Source: Desmodus rotundus (lineage: Eukaryota > Chordata > Mammalia > Chiroptera > Phyllostomidae). Taken from it: a DNA stretch of 64,000 nucleotides. Under the pieces are notes generated by a model. That model searched no databases, was not told the origin of the DNA, and worked only from the letters and a program-made list of their open reading frames with translations. A program made the translations under genes and the position numbers. The stretch's first letter is position 1. Each line of letters opens with the position of its first letter. The stretch lies in contig NC_071391.1 in assembly GCF_022682495.2 (NCBI RefSeq), positions 39,966,498 through 40,030,497 on the forward strand, written 5' to 3'. This document shows, piece after piece, positions 15,640 through 64,000 of the stretch.

Positions 15640-15850
15640 TTTTTGTCTCATTTTAAAAAACTAAAACTTTTTAAAATCAGTTTACATTCAATATTATTTT
15701 GTGTTTCAGGTGTATAGCACAGTGGTTTGCCCTTCATATACTTTACAAAGTTATTTCCCTTCATACTTTCAGTACTATACATAGTTATTACAGTGTTACT
15801 ATATTTTCTGTGCTCTACTCACGTGACTGTGGATAGGATACTGTAATTCT
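15640..15850 (-). mobile_element. Old LINE-1 3' end fragment
   Basis: TCAGTTTACATTCAATATTA and TTTCAGGTGTATAGCACAGT resemble reversed L1 3' UTR sequence. Moderate divergence. Confidence 0.45.
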
Positions 15851-15959
15851 TACCTGATTTAGAGAGAAACCTTAACTCTGATTTTGTCACAGGTTATGGA
15901 ACTTTGTGTTAACAGTATTTACCAAGTGACTGTAGAGTCCAAATGTGCAAAGTATTCAA

Positions 15960-17770
15960 GGCAATCCATAATCTTCAAGTTTTCCCCAAATCACTTCCTG
16001 TCCCTTAATATCTTATATTTTGAATTAATGACTTGAAAATATTTCACTTGCTGGACCAGTGCTAGTCCAGGCTCTTAAAGCTGGACCATCTGGCCAATTT
16101 ATCAATGGGCTAATTTATTTCTAGTCCCCTTTAAAAACTGCCATTGTGATTTTAAAAACATTTAGTAACTCAAAACTTTCTGGAGAATTGATTGAATTAG
16201 GCGTATTTGTACCATGACAACCAATAAAGTATATGTGTAAAAAAAAATAACAAAGAAATGCATTAAATCCTAAAAGTATCTCTGGGAGGTGTTTAAGAGG
16301 TGACTTGGGTTTATTAAATTATTTCTGTAATAAATTTGAATTTTTTAAGTCATGGATTTGTAGCTTTTTTTTTAAACATGAAAGAATTTAAAACCAAATT
16401 AGTAGCTGCTCTGTATTGGGAACTGTAGCTGTAGGTTTATCAACTTGTCTCAAAACCTGTTGCCTTATCCTTAAGGTAAAAAGCCACTTGTGCCATGGCA
16501 TGATTGGCAGGATACACACACAGTATGAACATATAGGTAAACAAGTTAGCACAGTGCCTAACAGAGATGCATTCAAGGGCTTAATGTTAGACCATCTTTC
16601 TCCAATTCTCACTTTAATGGTCTCTACAGCAGTGGTTAAGCACTTCAATAATAGTTCTTTTGCAGTTGGGATGAAAGCTATGAACAATATGCTAAAAAAT
16701 TTGTGGTTTCATAGGGCTTGTGGGAGTCCTTGGTTCATAGACTAGTCAATTCAGTTAATCTCAGTTTCCACACCGAAAGCATTAATCAGGGCTTAATTAG
16801 CACGTATTTTGGAAGTGTATGGTTAGGTTACTTAAAATGCTCCTTTCCAATCTCAGATTAGTGGTATTCAGTTTATGTGATGACATAAGCACAGCTATAC
16901 TACAGCTGTTAATGTTTTGTTAGTGGATAACTGAATGGTTACCCCCTCATTTCAAACTGATAAAATTACAGTATGAATGAAAGTTTTCCATTTACCAACT
17001 CTACCCTTGGACCACTTGTTAACCTCATTTATTCATCTTTGAGAAATCAATGAGTTTGAAGTTTACCAATTGTGATTAATGTACGTTAAGTTTATTTTAG
17101 TGGCAAACTAAGGAAGTGCATTCAATTTACACAATGCTATAAATCTTGAAAAGACCCTGAATATTCCAGGTGTCCCTTTGAAAGTGGCTACTTCCACAGA
17201 TTATAGCTTCATTTTGGAATCATATTTGTTTAAAGTAGAGCATTCCAAACAAGGAAAACCAAGTTTCATTAATAGACATAGTAAGTCTGCACTGTTTCAG
17301 CAGTAGAGTTAAATAGTGGGAAGTACACGAATGAAGCCACTGCTCTTAACATGATTTTATTTCCCTCGGACTTGAGACAAAGAACTTTTTAATACTGTTT
17401 TATAGAAAAACGCTAAGTGCTGTCTTTTTTTTTTGGCGGGGGGAAGGGTTGGCTCAGTCTTAAATCCCTAATGCTATGTATTACATTGAAAATATAACAG
17501 ATACGCAAATTTACAGAAAAAAAGGAATTTTAAGGATCACCATCCCAACTTTGGCACCAGCTGTTTGATAGGGTAATGGCGATTAAAAATCAAATGAACT
17601 GGTAGCCAAAATATTGGGGTAATAAAATCTGAGACTATTTTACCCCTAATGCGTTGACAGATACATAGCCACGAGTAAAATTGTTCTTAATTTGTATTAA
17701 ATACATAAACATTTCATGTTAGGTTTTAAAAGAACCTGAACCAAATTTGAGACTTGCTTTAAATAAAAAC
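15960..17770. other. Intergenic DNA without recognised content
   Basis: No conserved exon, SINE or LINE segment recognised. A 109-codon plus-strand frame at 16416-16745, fully overlapped by an antisense frame, lacks any family resemblance and is treated as chance. Confidence 0.5.
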
Positions 17771-17774
17771 TGAA

Positions 17775-19690
17775 AATTGAGATACTCATATACCATAAAA
17801 TTCAACATTTAAGTGTACACTTAAGTCATTTTTGGTATATTCACAAGGCTATAGAACCATCAATATTTGGTCCAAAACATTTTCAACATCCCCAAAAGAA
17901 ACCCTGTATGCATATGCATTAGCAGTCACTTCATTTCCTCCCCACCCCTTCCCAGCTACAGTTAATTTGTTTCTATAGATTTGCCAATCCTAGACATTTC
18001 ATATAAATGGAATCTCTTCTGCCTGACTTTTTTGTTTCCAAGGCTCATCAATGTTGTTGCATGTTAACAGTACTCCATTCTTTTATTGCCAAATACATGA
18101 TTTTATGGATACACCACATTTTATTTATTCTTCAACTGACAGCTTCTTGGGTTATTTCCACCTTTTGGCTGTAACAGTAGTGTTGACAATCATGTACATG
18201 TTCTCGTGTGGACATGCCTTTCATCTCTCTTGACCCTATGTAGTACTGGAATTCCTGGGTGACACTACCTTCAATCTTATGAGGAACTTCCAAACTATTC
18301 CACCAGATAATCATTTTACATCTTAGCAGTATAGGATGTTCCTAATTTCTCATCTTCACCAACACTTGTAATTGTCCACCTTCCTAATTACAGACATGCT
18401 AGTACATGTGAAATACCTTATTTTTATCCAGATTTGCATTTCCCTAGTGACTAGCAATGTTGGACATCTTGTCCAATGATACTGGCTTTGGAGAAATGTC
18501 TACTTGTATTTCCTACTTAAAAAAAAAATTACTTATTTTTAGACACAGGGACAGGACAGAAGGGAGAACATCACTGTGTAGTTGCCTTTTGTGCACCCCC
18601 CAAAAAAAACTGGGGGCTGGCCCACAACCCAGGCATGTACCGACTGGGAGTTGAACCAGTGACCCTTTAGTTCACAGGCTGATGTCCAACCACCGAGCCG
18701 ACCAGCCAGGGCTCTTTCCTTTTACCGTAAATTGTTTTTGCTGTTACATACTGAAGATTTGCTTCTGCTCTGGGGTTCTATCCGACTCTTGCATTGCCTA
18801 AATCACAGTCAAAAGGATTTATGCCTGTATTTTCCCCACTAAGTTTTATACTTTGATGTTATATTAAGTCTTTCAATCACTTTAATTTTTGTAAATTATT
18901 GGTGAGGTAAGGGTCTAACTTCAGGCTTTTGCATGTAAATACCCAGCTGTGTTAGAACAATTTGTTGAAGATTCTCTCATACATCGAATGGTCTTGGCAT
19001 CCTTTTTGAAAATCAGTTGACCACAAATTTGAAGTTTCACACTGTACTCAATTTTATTCCATTGGTCAGTATGTCTGTGCTTATGCCAGTATCACTGTCA
19101 CAATTACTAAGTCATGTTCACATTTAAGATGGGCTATTCTGCATCCCTTGTATTTACATACCAATTTTAGGATCAGTTTGTCAATCCTACAATAAGGTAG
19201 CTGAGATTTTATGAAATTACACTGAATCTATTGATCAATTTGGGAAATCATCCTATTATTTTCCAGTCCATGAACATGGATGCCTATTTATTTAGGTCTT
19301 TCAATAGGTTTGTAGTTTTCAGAGTATGTTTTTCACTTTTGTTAAATTTATTCCTAAGTATATTTTCATGCTATTGTACATGGAATTTCCTTAATTTCAC
19401 TGCTATATAGAAGTACAACTGATTTTTGTAAATTGGCCTTGTGTCCTACAATCTTGATGGTCATTAGCTCTTTTTGTGTGGATTCCTTAGGGTTTCCTGT
19501 GAGATCATGTCATCTGTGAATTCACTTCTTCCTTTCCAATCTGGATATCTTTTATTTCCTCTTGCCTAGTTGCCTTGGCTAGAACCTCATATAAATGTTG
19601 AATAGAAATGGCAACAGGGGGCATGCTTGTCTGGTTCTTGATCTTAGTTTTCAAGTCTTTAACTTTAGGTTTTGGGTAGATGCCATTTTT
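17775..19690 (-). mobile_element. LINE-1 (old L1M type), antisense, interrupted by a SINE
   Basis: Reversed L1 3' UTR and ORF2 motifs: ACATTTCATATAAATGGAAT, ATCAGTTGACCACAAATTTG, TTGGTCAGTATGTCTGTGCT, TCATCTGTGAATTCACTTCT. A Ves SINE sits inside at 18521-18712. No intact frame. Confidence 0.8.
18521..18712 (-). mobile_element. Ves-type SINE nested in L1
   Basis: Inverted, with ACCGACTGGGAGTTGAACCA and head end CCGACCAGCCAGGGC. Younger than the L1 it splits. Confidence 0.9.
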
Positions 19691-19912
19691 CAGGTTAAGA
19701 AAGTTTCCTTGTGTTTTGGTTTATTAAAAGGATTTTGAAAGAAACAAAAGATGGATGGGAAGCATTTAAAGGATTCAAAGTAACTGACAAATTTCAGTCT
19801 ATACATGAAAGATCTATAAATGTACAAAGGAATTAACACCTGTGCTTTAAACACCTGGAGGGGGATTACCTTAAACCAAAAAAAAAAGTTACTTATAAAA
19901 GGTACTTATTCC

Positions 19913-20075
19913 TGCCCTGGCTGCTGTGGCTTAGTCAGTTGGGGCATCATCCTGTAGACCAAAAGGTTGTGGTTGGATTCCCTGTCAGAAACACATGGCC
20001 AGGTGGAGGGTCTGATCCAAATCAATGTTTCTCTCTCCCTCTGCCCCTCCCTCTAAAAGCAATGAATGTCCTCGG
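19913..20075 (+). mobile_element. Ves-type SINE
   Basis: CCCTGGCTGCTGTGGCTTAG head, CT-rich part, then AGCAATGAATGTCCTCGGG tail characteristic of one Ves subfamily. Abuts the next SINE. Confidence 0.88.
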
Positions 20076-20292
20076 GCCCTGACTGGTGTGGCTGAGATGT
20101 TAGGGTGTTGTCTGGCAAATGGAAAGCTTACTAGTTCAATTCCCAGTTAGGGCACATGCCAGGGGTGCGTGGCAGGGTCCCTGGTTGGGGAAGTGTGAAA
20201 GGCAACTGATTGTTTTTCTCACATATCAATGATGCCTTTCTCCCTCTCACTCCCTCTCTCTAAAAATAAGTAAATAAAATCTTTTTAAAAGA
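20076..20292 (+). mobile_element. Ves-type SINE, tandem with the previous one
   Basis: GCCCTGACTGGTGTGGCTGA head starts where the previous copy's tail ends; tail TAAAAATAAGTAAATAAAAT. Confidence 0.9.
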
Positions 20293-20937
20293 TGTCCTTG
20301 GGTGAGAATTAAAACAAAAAAGACATTACTCCCATAGTGATAAAATCCTGGATTTCTAGATGGGACCTAGTTTCCCTTTGTAAGAAACACATGCACGAAA
20401 GTATTATTTCAACTTCATCAAGAGTAAAATTGAAACTTCAGGTTGGATGCTAACAAATAGTCACAGGTAATTGTCACCGAAACAAATTTATGTAAAACAG
20501 AGCCGCCATTTTTATAATTCATATTTTAAGATAATTTTAGGTCATTCATCTTACAAACTTTGGAATGCCTACTATATGCGTAAGACATTGTATTGGACCT
20601 TCCCACAGACCTGTTGTGATCATATAATACAATTCTTAATGACTTTTTCTTCATGCTTGCTTCAGGGGCTATATCTGGGGCTGAATAACAGCACACAGTC
20701 GCAGGGCTGTGGTTTGACCAACCCTGCTCTATACTCTGGTCTCTTCTAGAGGTGAGCATAATAGTCACCATCCTGATGAAGTGTGTAGGTTTGCAATCAC
20801 CATTTTATAACCTGCAGAGAAACAAATGAACTTTGTTTAATACGGATAAAAATTAAAATTATATTCTAATAGCCACTAAAAAAGACAAATACTGAAACCC
20901 ATACAAAATCAGAATTCGATAAATTGAAAAATGTTAC

Positions 20938-21160
20938 AGGACCAGTGTGGCTTGGTTGGTTGGACCGCCTACCACAAAGTGAAAGGTGACTGGTTTGATT
21001 CCCAGTCAGGGCACGTGCCTAGGTTGTGGGTTACATCCTAAGCCAAGGTACATAGAAGAGAGGCTATCGTTGATGTTTGTCTCTCACATTGTATTTCTCC
21101 CCCTTTCTCGCTGCCTTCCCCACTCTCTAAAAATACACACATATATAAATAAATAAGTTA
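20938..21160 (+). mobile_element. Ves-type SINE
   Basis: ACCAGTGTGGCTTGGTTGGT head, GATTCCCAGTCAGGGCACG, tail ATATATAAATAAATAAG. Confidence 0.88.
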
Positions 21161-21250
21161 CAGGTTAGTGAAATTGTGGGAAAGGCTGTAGGTAAATAAA
21201 ACCTACATGTAGTTTACTACACCTTTGTAAATACTGTCAAAAAGTCATCA

Positions 21251-21405
21251 GGCCTTGCCAGGTGACTAAGTTGGTTGGAGCATGTCCCCTACACCAAAAA
21301 GTTGCTGGTTCTGTTCCCAGTCAGGGAACGTACGGGAGGCAACTGACCAGAGTTTCCTTCTCCCCTAAAGTCAGTAAGTTTATCCTTGGATGAGGATCAA
21401 AAAAA
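21251..21405 (+). mobile_element. Ves-type SINE, short
   Basis: CTTGCCAGGTGACTAAGTTG head, TCCCAGTCAGGGAACGTACG, and the TCCTTGGATGAGGATC tail seen in the subfamily at 36488. Confidence 0.8.
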
Positions 21406-21743
21406 TAAGTTATCAAAAGTCCTACAACCTTGCCTACCAACACTAATATATCAAGATCCACAATCTATAAGAAAGTATAATTTGATGTTTAACTTAAATA
21501 CTGAAAAGAATTGAGGTATATATTAGATGCATTAGAAACTACCATTTGAACACTATTTAATATTAAATATAGTTTAATTTTAAGGTCTTTAATTTCACTT
21601 CAAATCCATAAATGGAAATTAGTTTGGATTGTATGACAGAGGAAACAATAAAACTTGTTCTCAAAGACATACCAATACATTTTCTTGAAATAAAATCTCA
21701 GCAAATGAGAATTTTCATACTGTGCACTGGAATAACTAAAACC

Positions 21744-21749
21744 TTTATT
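21744..21749 (-). terminator. IPO7: Candidate distal poly(A) signal of IPO7
   Basis: AATAAA on the minus strand in the context TCTAATAAAGGTTTTAG. It is the last such hexamer before the SINE cluster at 20.9-21.4 kb; cleavage would fall near 21.72-21.73 kb. Confidence 0.5.
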
Positions 21750-21940
21750 AGATATGGTTTTCCATTAACAATGTGAAAACTGAAATTATCAATTCAAAGA
21801 GCAGTGAAGTCTGAAATTTAAAAAAGTAGACTAAATATTAGGTAAGGGACAAAAGATAAAGGAAGACGAAAATGTTTAATACTATTCAATATCTCCCCTC
21901 TGTACACAATGTTTCATATATACAACTACTCCATGTTAAT

Positions 21941-21946
21941 TTTATT
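21941..21946 (-). terminator. IPO7: Candidate proximal poly(A) signal of IPO7
   Basis: AATAAA on the minus strand in ATCAATAAAATTAAC, about 200 nt before the distal one. Either or both may be used. Confidence 0.4.
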
Positions 21947-23732
21947 GATTTTATATAATAGTGAAATCCCCTTAAGCAACCTATGGTATACAGATGGTGT
22001 CCAATTTTTGGCGGGGGGGCAGTAGAAACACACTTGATTAAGTTTTCACCCACACAGTTTAGACAATTTGTTTGCCAAGATTTTCATAGTAAATTCATAA
22101 ATATAGGAAGTACTTTCATTCCTTCAGTGTTAAAATAGAAAACCAAACAGTGCCAACAATAGTGGCTTAATTACTGGCATACAAGAAAAACACAACACCA
22201 ATGGGTTTTCTTCATTATGCATTTTAAATACCAATATGTGCATGTTTCATTTTTACAGTTATAAATTTAGTCTGTTATAGATAACAGCATTTAGTTGTTT
22301 TGAATCTATTGAGATGTGGCTTTCAATTTGAAATATTGTGTGCACACATGTATATAAAAATAATCCAATGCATATGACTCATCTGACAGATGTTTAAGAT
22401 CAATAAAGGCTTATTTTTGAACATGCAGTTAGGAGAGAGGGAAGCAAGCCAATCTCTCTACATTGGTTGCTGGCTTGTTTTTGCAGTGGTATCAATAGTG
22501 GTTTCTGGAGGGAACCATGTGCCTACAGCCTATCTATTTAAGATCTGATACCACAATCAAGGGGCAATGGGGGAGGGCATGTGATAAATGTCAAATTTTA
22601 AAGGTGTGCATTTTGCACCCTTTTTAGGTACAGAATAAAAACAGCCCAATGAGGAAAAATTTTTATAATTAGGAAAACAATGCAATCAAATCAAGACATA
22701 ATAGCCGAATTAAGTTCTTTTAATAGATTGCATATATTGATGTTTAGCCATAACTCTTTGATAACTCTTTAAGAGTAGAACTTTATATCCAATTTACATG
22801 CTTCAAATATCACCTTTCTTATTTGTTACAGTAAGGTCTTGTATCCAAATATCCACTTGTACACCGAGAGCTTTAAGAAAAAACAGGACACAGAGGGAGT
22901 TGCCATTTTTTAGCAGCAATGAAATATCATTAACCCCTTTTAACATACCGAATTCAAGTCACTATCAGAGGTGAGCGCACCACAAAGTCACCAGGTACAA
23001 AATTGCTAGTACATTTTTAAATTAATAACTTGAAATTACCCCTGCCCCCCACCCCATTACATCCCTTCTTTTTATAAACAGCAAACATTTTGCTATTTTA
23101 TACATAGGCTAGCAGGCTTGTTTCAATATGAAAGTGCTAATTCATTTACAGATTTTTAAAAATCAGTTATGTAGTGCTACAATAAATGTCCAATCTACAT
23201 AGAAACAATCTTTGATGAGTGAAAAGATAAAGACTGAATAAGGTTGTCAATTACCTTATTTACATATGAAGAATAGATACCCACGGTGAGGAAGAGACAG
23301 AAATCAGACAAATACTCATAGGTATAAAATTACATCTACCTTTGAGCTTATACTGTAAATGAGACATTTTAAATAGTCCTGTAGCCCATGCCTATTTTTT
23401 CCTCAGAAAAAGAAAAGCTGCCTTCATGACATCCCCTCTTGTTTCATATTTCCACAGTGTCACCTGAACTTTCAGTCAGAATCTTTCTTTCTTCAAAAAA
23501 TAAAGAAAATACCCTCCCTCCGTTCCCCCCCACGCTAAAAATCCCTCTGGATTCTTTTTCAGTGCCAAGTTGCATGATCAGGTCTGACCTCCTGGGTTTG
23601 TTTTGCTTTGCTTTTCCTTTTGTCCATCTATTGATCAATTAGTTTAGAGTAGATAACATGAACCAGTTCTGGAACTGCTACTAGGAGGAATACAAGCTCA
23701 TCACTACAATCACACAGCAGGAAAGTGATAAC

Positions 23733-62468
<38,736 letters not shown>

Positions 62469-63231
62469 CTATGAACAAAAACATACATTTTAAATTTCAG
62501 CAAAGATATTCTCAGTACTTTATTCTACTGCTTGGCTGACACTAAAGGTGTCAGCCTTATTTCCTGTCACTCACCTACAATAACTCAAAAAAATGTAACA
62601 TCCTAACTCCTACAACATTTTGGATGTCTGCATTTGCCTGCACTCTGCTGCACTTCCCATTTACCCCAATTAGCATTCTTAACCTACACCAGTGGCAGCA
62701 GATCAAAAACAATATTCTCTGGGATACTTGTTTTCCCAATTCAGTAATAATTTCTCCATAGAAACATTAAATGGCTAGAAACAAACTACCAATTTTAAAT
62801 CAGTAAAAAATAACCTAGTGGTTTGCTTCAAAGGTGCTAATGTTTTATTTCTTAATATGGCTGTGTTAGATAAGTATGCTCAAGTTTGTAAAAATTAATC
62901 AACTGTACCCTCCGACCACTTTTCTGTATGGATGTTTCATTTCAATAGAAAATTAAAAATCAACAACTTTGAACATTCAATAAAAGTAGGATATAAACTA
63001 TATAATGATAATTTAATAAATACATTGATAAGCATAGGCAGTGCGACATACACAGAAAACACACCAAAAATGCTTAGTTATCTCTGGAGTGGTGGGATTA
63101 CAGAGGAGTAATTCTTTACACACTTTCTATTTTCCAAAATTTATATTCTGAACCTGGGTCACTTTCATTAACACTACAAAAGTTACTTAATGATTCCTTA
63201 ATCTGTCATACTTGCTTCAAACATTTCCATT

Positions 63232-63443
63232 TTTAAAGATTTATTTATTTTTAGAGAGAGGAGAAGTGAGGGAGAAAGAGAGGGAGAGAAACATCAATGC
63301 CACAAAGATTGGTTGCCTCTTGCATGCAACCCAGGAGATCAAACCCGCAACTCAGGCATGTACCCTGACCAGGAATCAAACCTGCAACCTTTTGCTTTGC
63401 AGAAGGATGCCTAACCAACTGAGCCACACCTGTCATAGCTGCT
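63232..63443 (-). mobile_element. Ves-type SINE in IPO7 intron 1
   Basis: Inverted: AAAGATTTATTTATTTTTAG, CCCTGACCAGGAATCAAACC, GAGCCACACCTGTCATAGC. Confidence 0.93.
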
Positions 63444-63729
63444 CCTAACACTTTTTAAAAGAACTGAACCCTCAAGTTAAATTCCCTTCTTATATGTTTT
63501 CTCAGTTTCACTCCTTCCCCTCCAATTTAACTGCCACCTGTTATGTCATCTCCTCCTTCCAGCCCATGTTTTAGTATTCTTCTACACACATTTACAGTGA
63601 CAGTGACTTCTATTTTAGTTTCCTCTTTACAGCCTCCCCCTTCCCACAAACATTGTTTAAACATTCTCCAAAACAAAAATTTCCCTTTGGACATAAAAAA
63701 TTTCTTCTACATTAGAACCTAGAGTGACA

Positions 63730-63910
63730 CTTTATTCATTCAGTCACTCCTAAAATTATTAATGTAGGTGTTCTTGGTGCAAGACACCATGCCAGGAGCT
63801 GTGAATACAGGGCTGAACAACACAAATGAGGCTCCATGACCTTGTGGAAACCTGAGTTTAATGAAGGAAAACAAGATAAACAGCTAATTGCAATAAAGTA
63901 TAATGAAGCA
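63730..63910 (+). mobile_element. MIR/L2-like old repeat
   Basis: GTGCAAGACACCATGCCAGG, TGTGAATACAGGGCTGAACA and CTTGTGGAAACCTGAGTTTA fit an ancient mammalian repeat; family not certain. Confidence 0.45.
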
Positions 63911-64000
63911 GTAAAGAATACAATGAAAGAATCAAAAGAATCTCCTAAACTTTAATATAATCTAGAATACCCCTAAAAGGAGAATCTCTTAAATTTAAGA

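Larger units (their letters stand above)
21720..23732 (-). other. IPO7: IPO7 3' UTR (approximate)
   Basis: About 2 kb of AT-rich sequence between the IPO7 stop and the first intergenic SINEs, free of recognisable transposons. Consensus AATAAA signals on the minus strand lie at 21941-21946 and 21744-21749, so two 3' ends are possible. Pumilio-type UGUANAUA sites occur at 23257-23264 (TGTAAATA) and 21917-21924 (TGTATATA). The 3' end is inferred from signals only. Confidence 0.6.

Noticed and set aside
16388..16745. Overlapping plus (109 codons) and minus (99 codons) frames in the intergenic region
   Set aside because: No family resemblance, no splice or promoter context, and mirror-image frames are expected by chance.
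20471..20771. Overlapping 92- and 81-codon frames
   Set aside because: Intergenic, no recognisable family, mirror frames; likely non-coding.
62469..64000. Possible IPO7 exon 1 within the window
   Set aside because: No sequence coding the expected N-terminus followed by a donor, and no CpG island, is seen up to the right edge.

Overview
This is mammalian nuclear DNA, almost certainly from a microbat (Yangochiroptera, probably a vespertilionid-like lineage). The evidence is about 28 tRNA-derived SINEs of the Ves type (heads like GCCCTGGCTGGTGTGGCTCAG, CT-rich 3' halves, A-rich tails), on both strands. There are also bat-style LINE-1 3' ends and several mariner and hAT DNA transposons. The rest of the DNA is AT-rich and mostly intron and intergenic sequence; no bacterial, plasmid or phage feature is present.

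Two protein genes lie head-to-tail on the minus strand. IPO7 (importin-7) fills about 21.7 kb to beyond the right edge. I placed 24 of its expected 25 coding exons (exons 2-25), with every splice phase compatible. They total 3033 nt (1010 codons plus stop). Only exon 1, about 28 residues, lies outside the window, which gives the family's usual 1038 residues. ZNF143 (zinc-finger activator, also called STAF) follows downstream, with its CpG-island promoter at about 12.9-14.25 kb and coding exons 2-7 between 7038 and 2790. Those exons encode the N-terminal activation domain (214 codons); the seven zinc fingers lie beyond the left edge. The order IPO7 then ZNF143, same strand, matches human 11p15.4.

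Layout: 1-2789 ZNF143 intron 7; 2790-7045 ZNF143 exons 7-2; 7046 to about 12.9 kb ZNF143 intron 1, rich in SINEs, with a hAT MITE, an LTR-like block and an L1 piece; 12.9-14.25 kb CpG-island promoter; 14.25-21.7 kb intergenic, with an antisense L1 and a SINE cluster; about 21.74-23.73 kb IPO7 3' UTR; 23.73-62.47 kb IPO7 exons 25-2; the rest is IPO7 intron 1. The large IPO7 intron 12 (36.3-42.6 kb) is a transposon graveyard holding an internally deleted mariner, a nearly complete half-L1 (ORF1 without ORF2), and an L1 3' end split by a second mariner. Intron 8 holds a decayed hAT transposase. Intron 22 holds a truncated RPS2 retropseudogene fused to a SINE.

The most interesting leads are an in-frame 36-nt candidate cassette microexon in IPO7 intron 13, a GC-AG splice site after IPO7 exon 2, the half-L1/L1 composite, two mariner copies that look like the same deletion derivative, and a 214-bp hAT MITE with a perfect 8-bp target duplication. 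Nothing here is clearly a new biological system; most of the window is an ordinary conserved mammalian locus.
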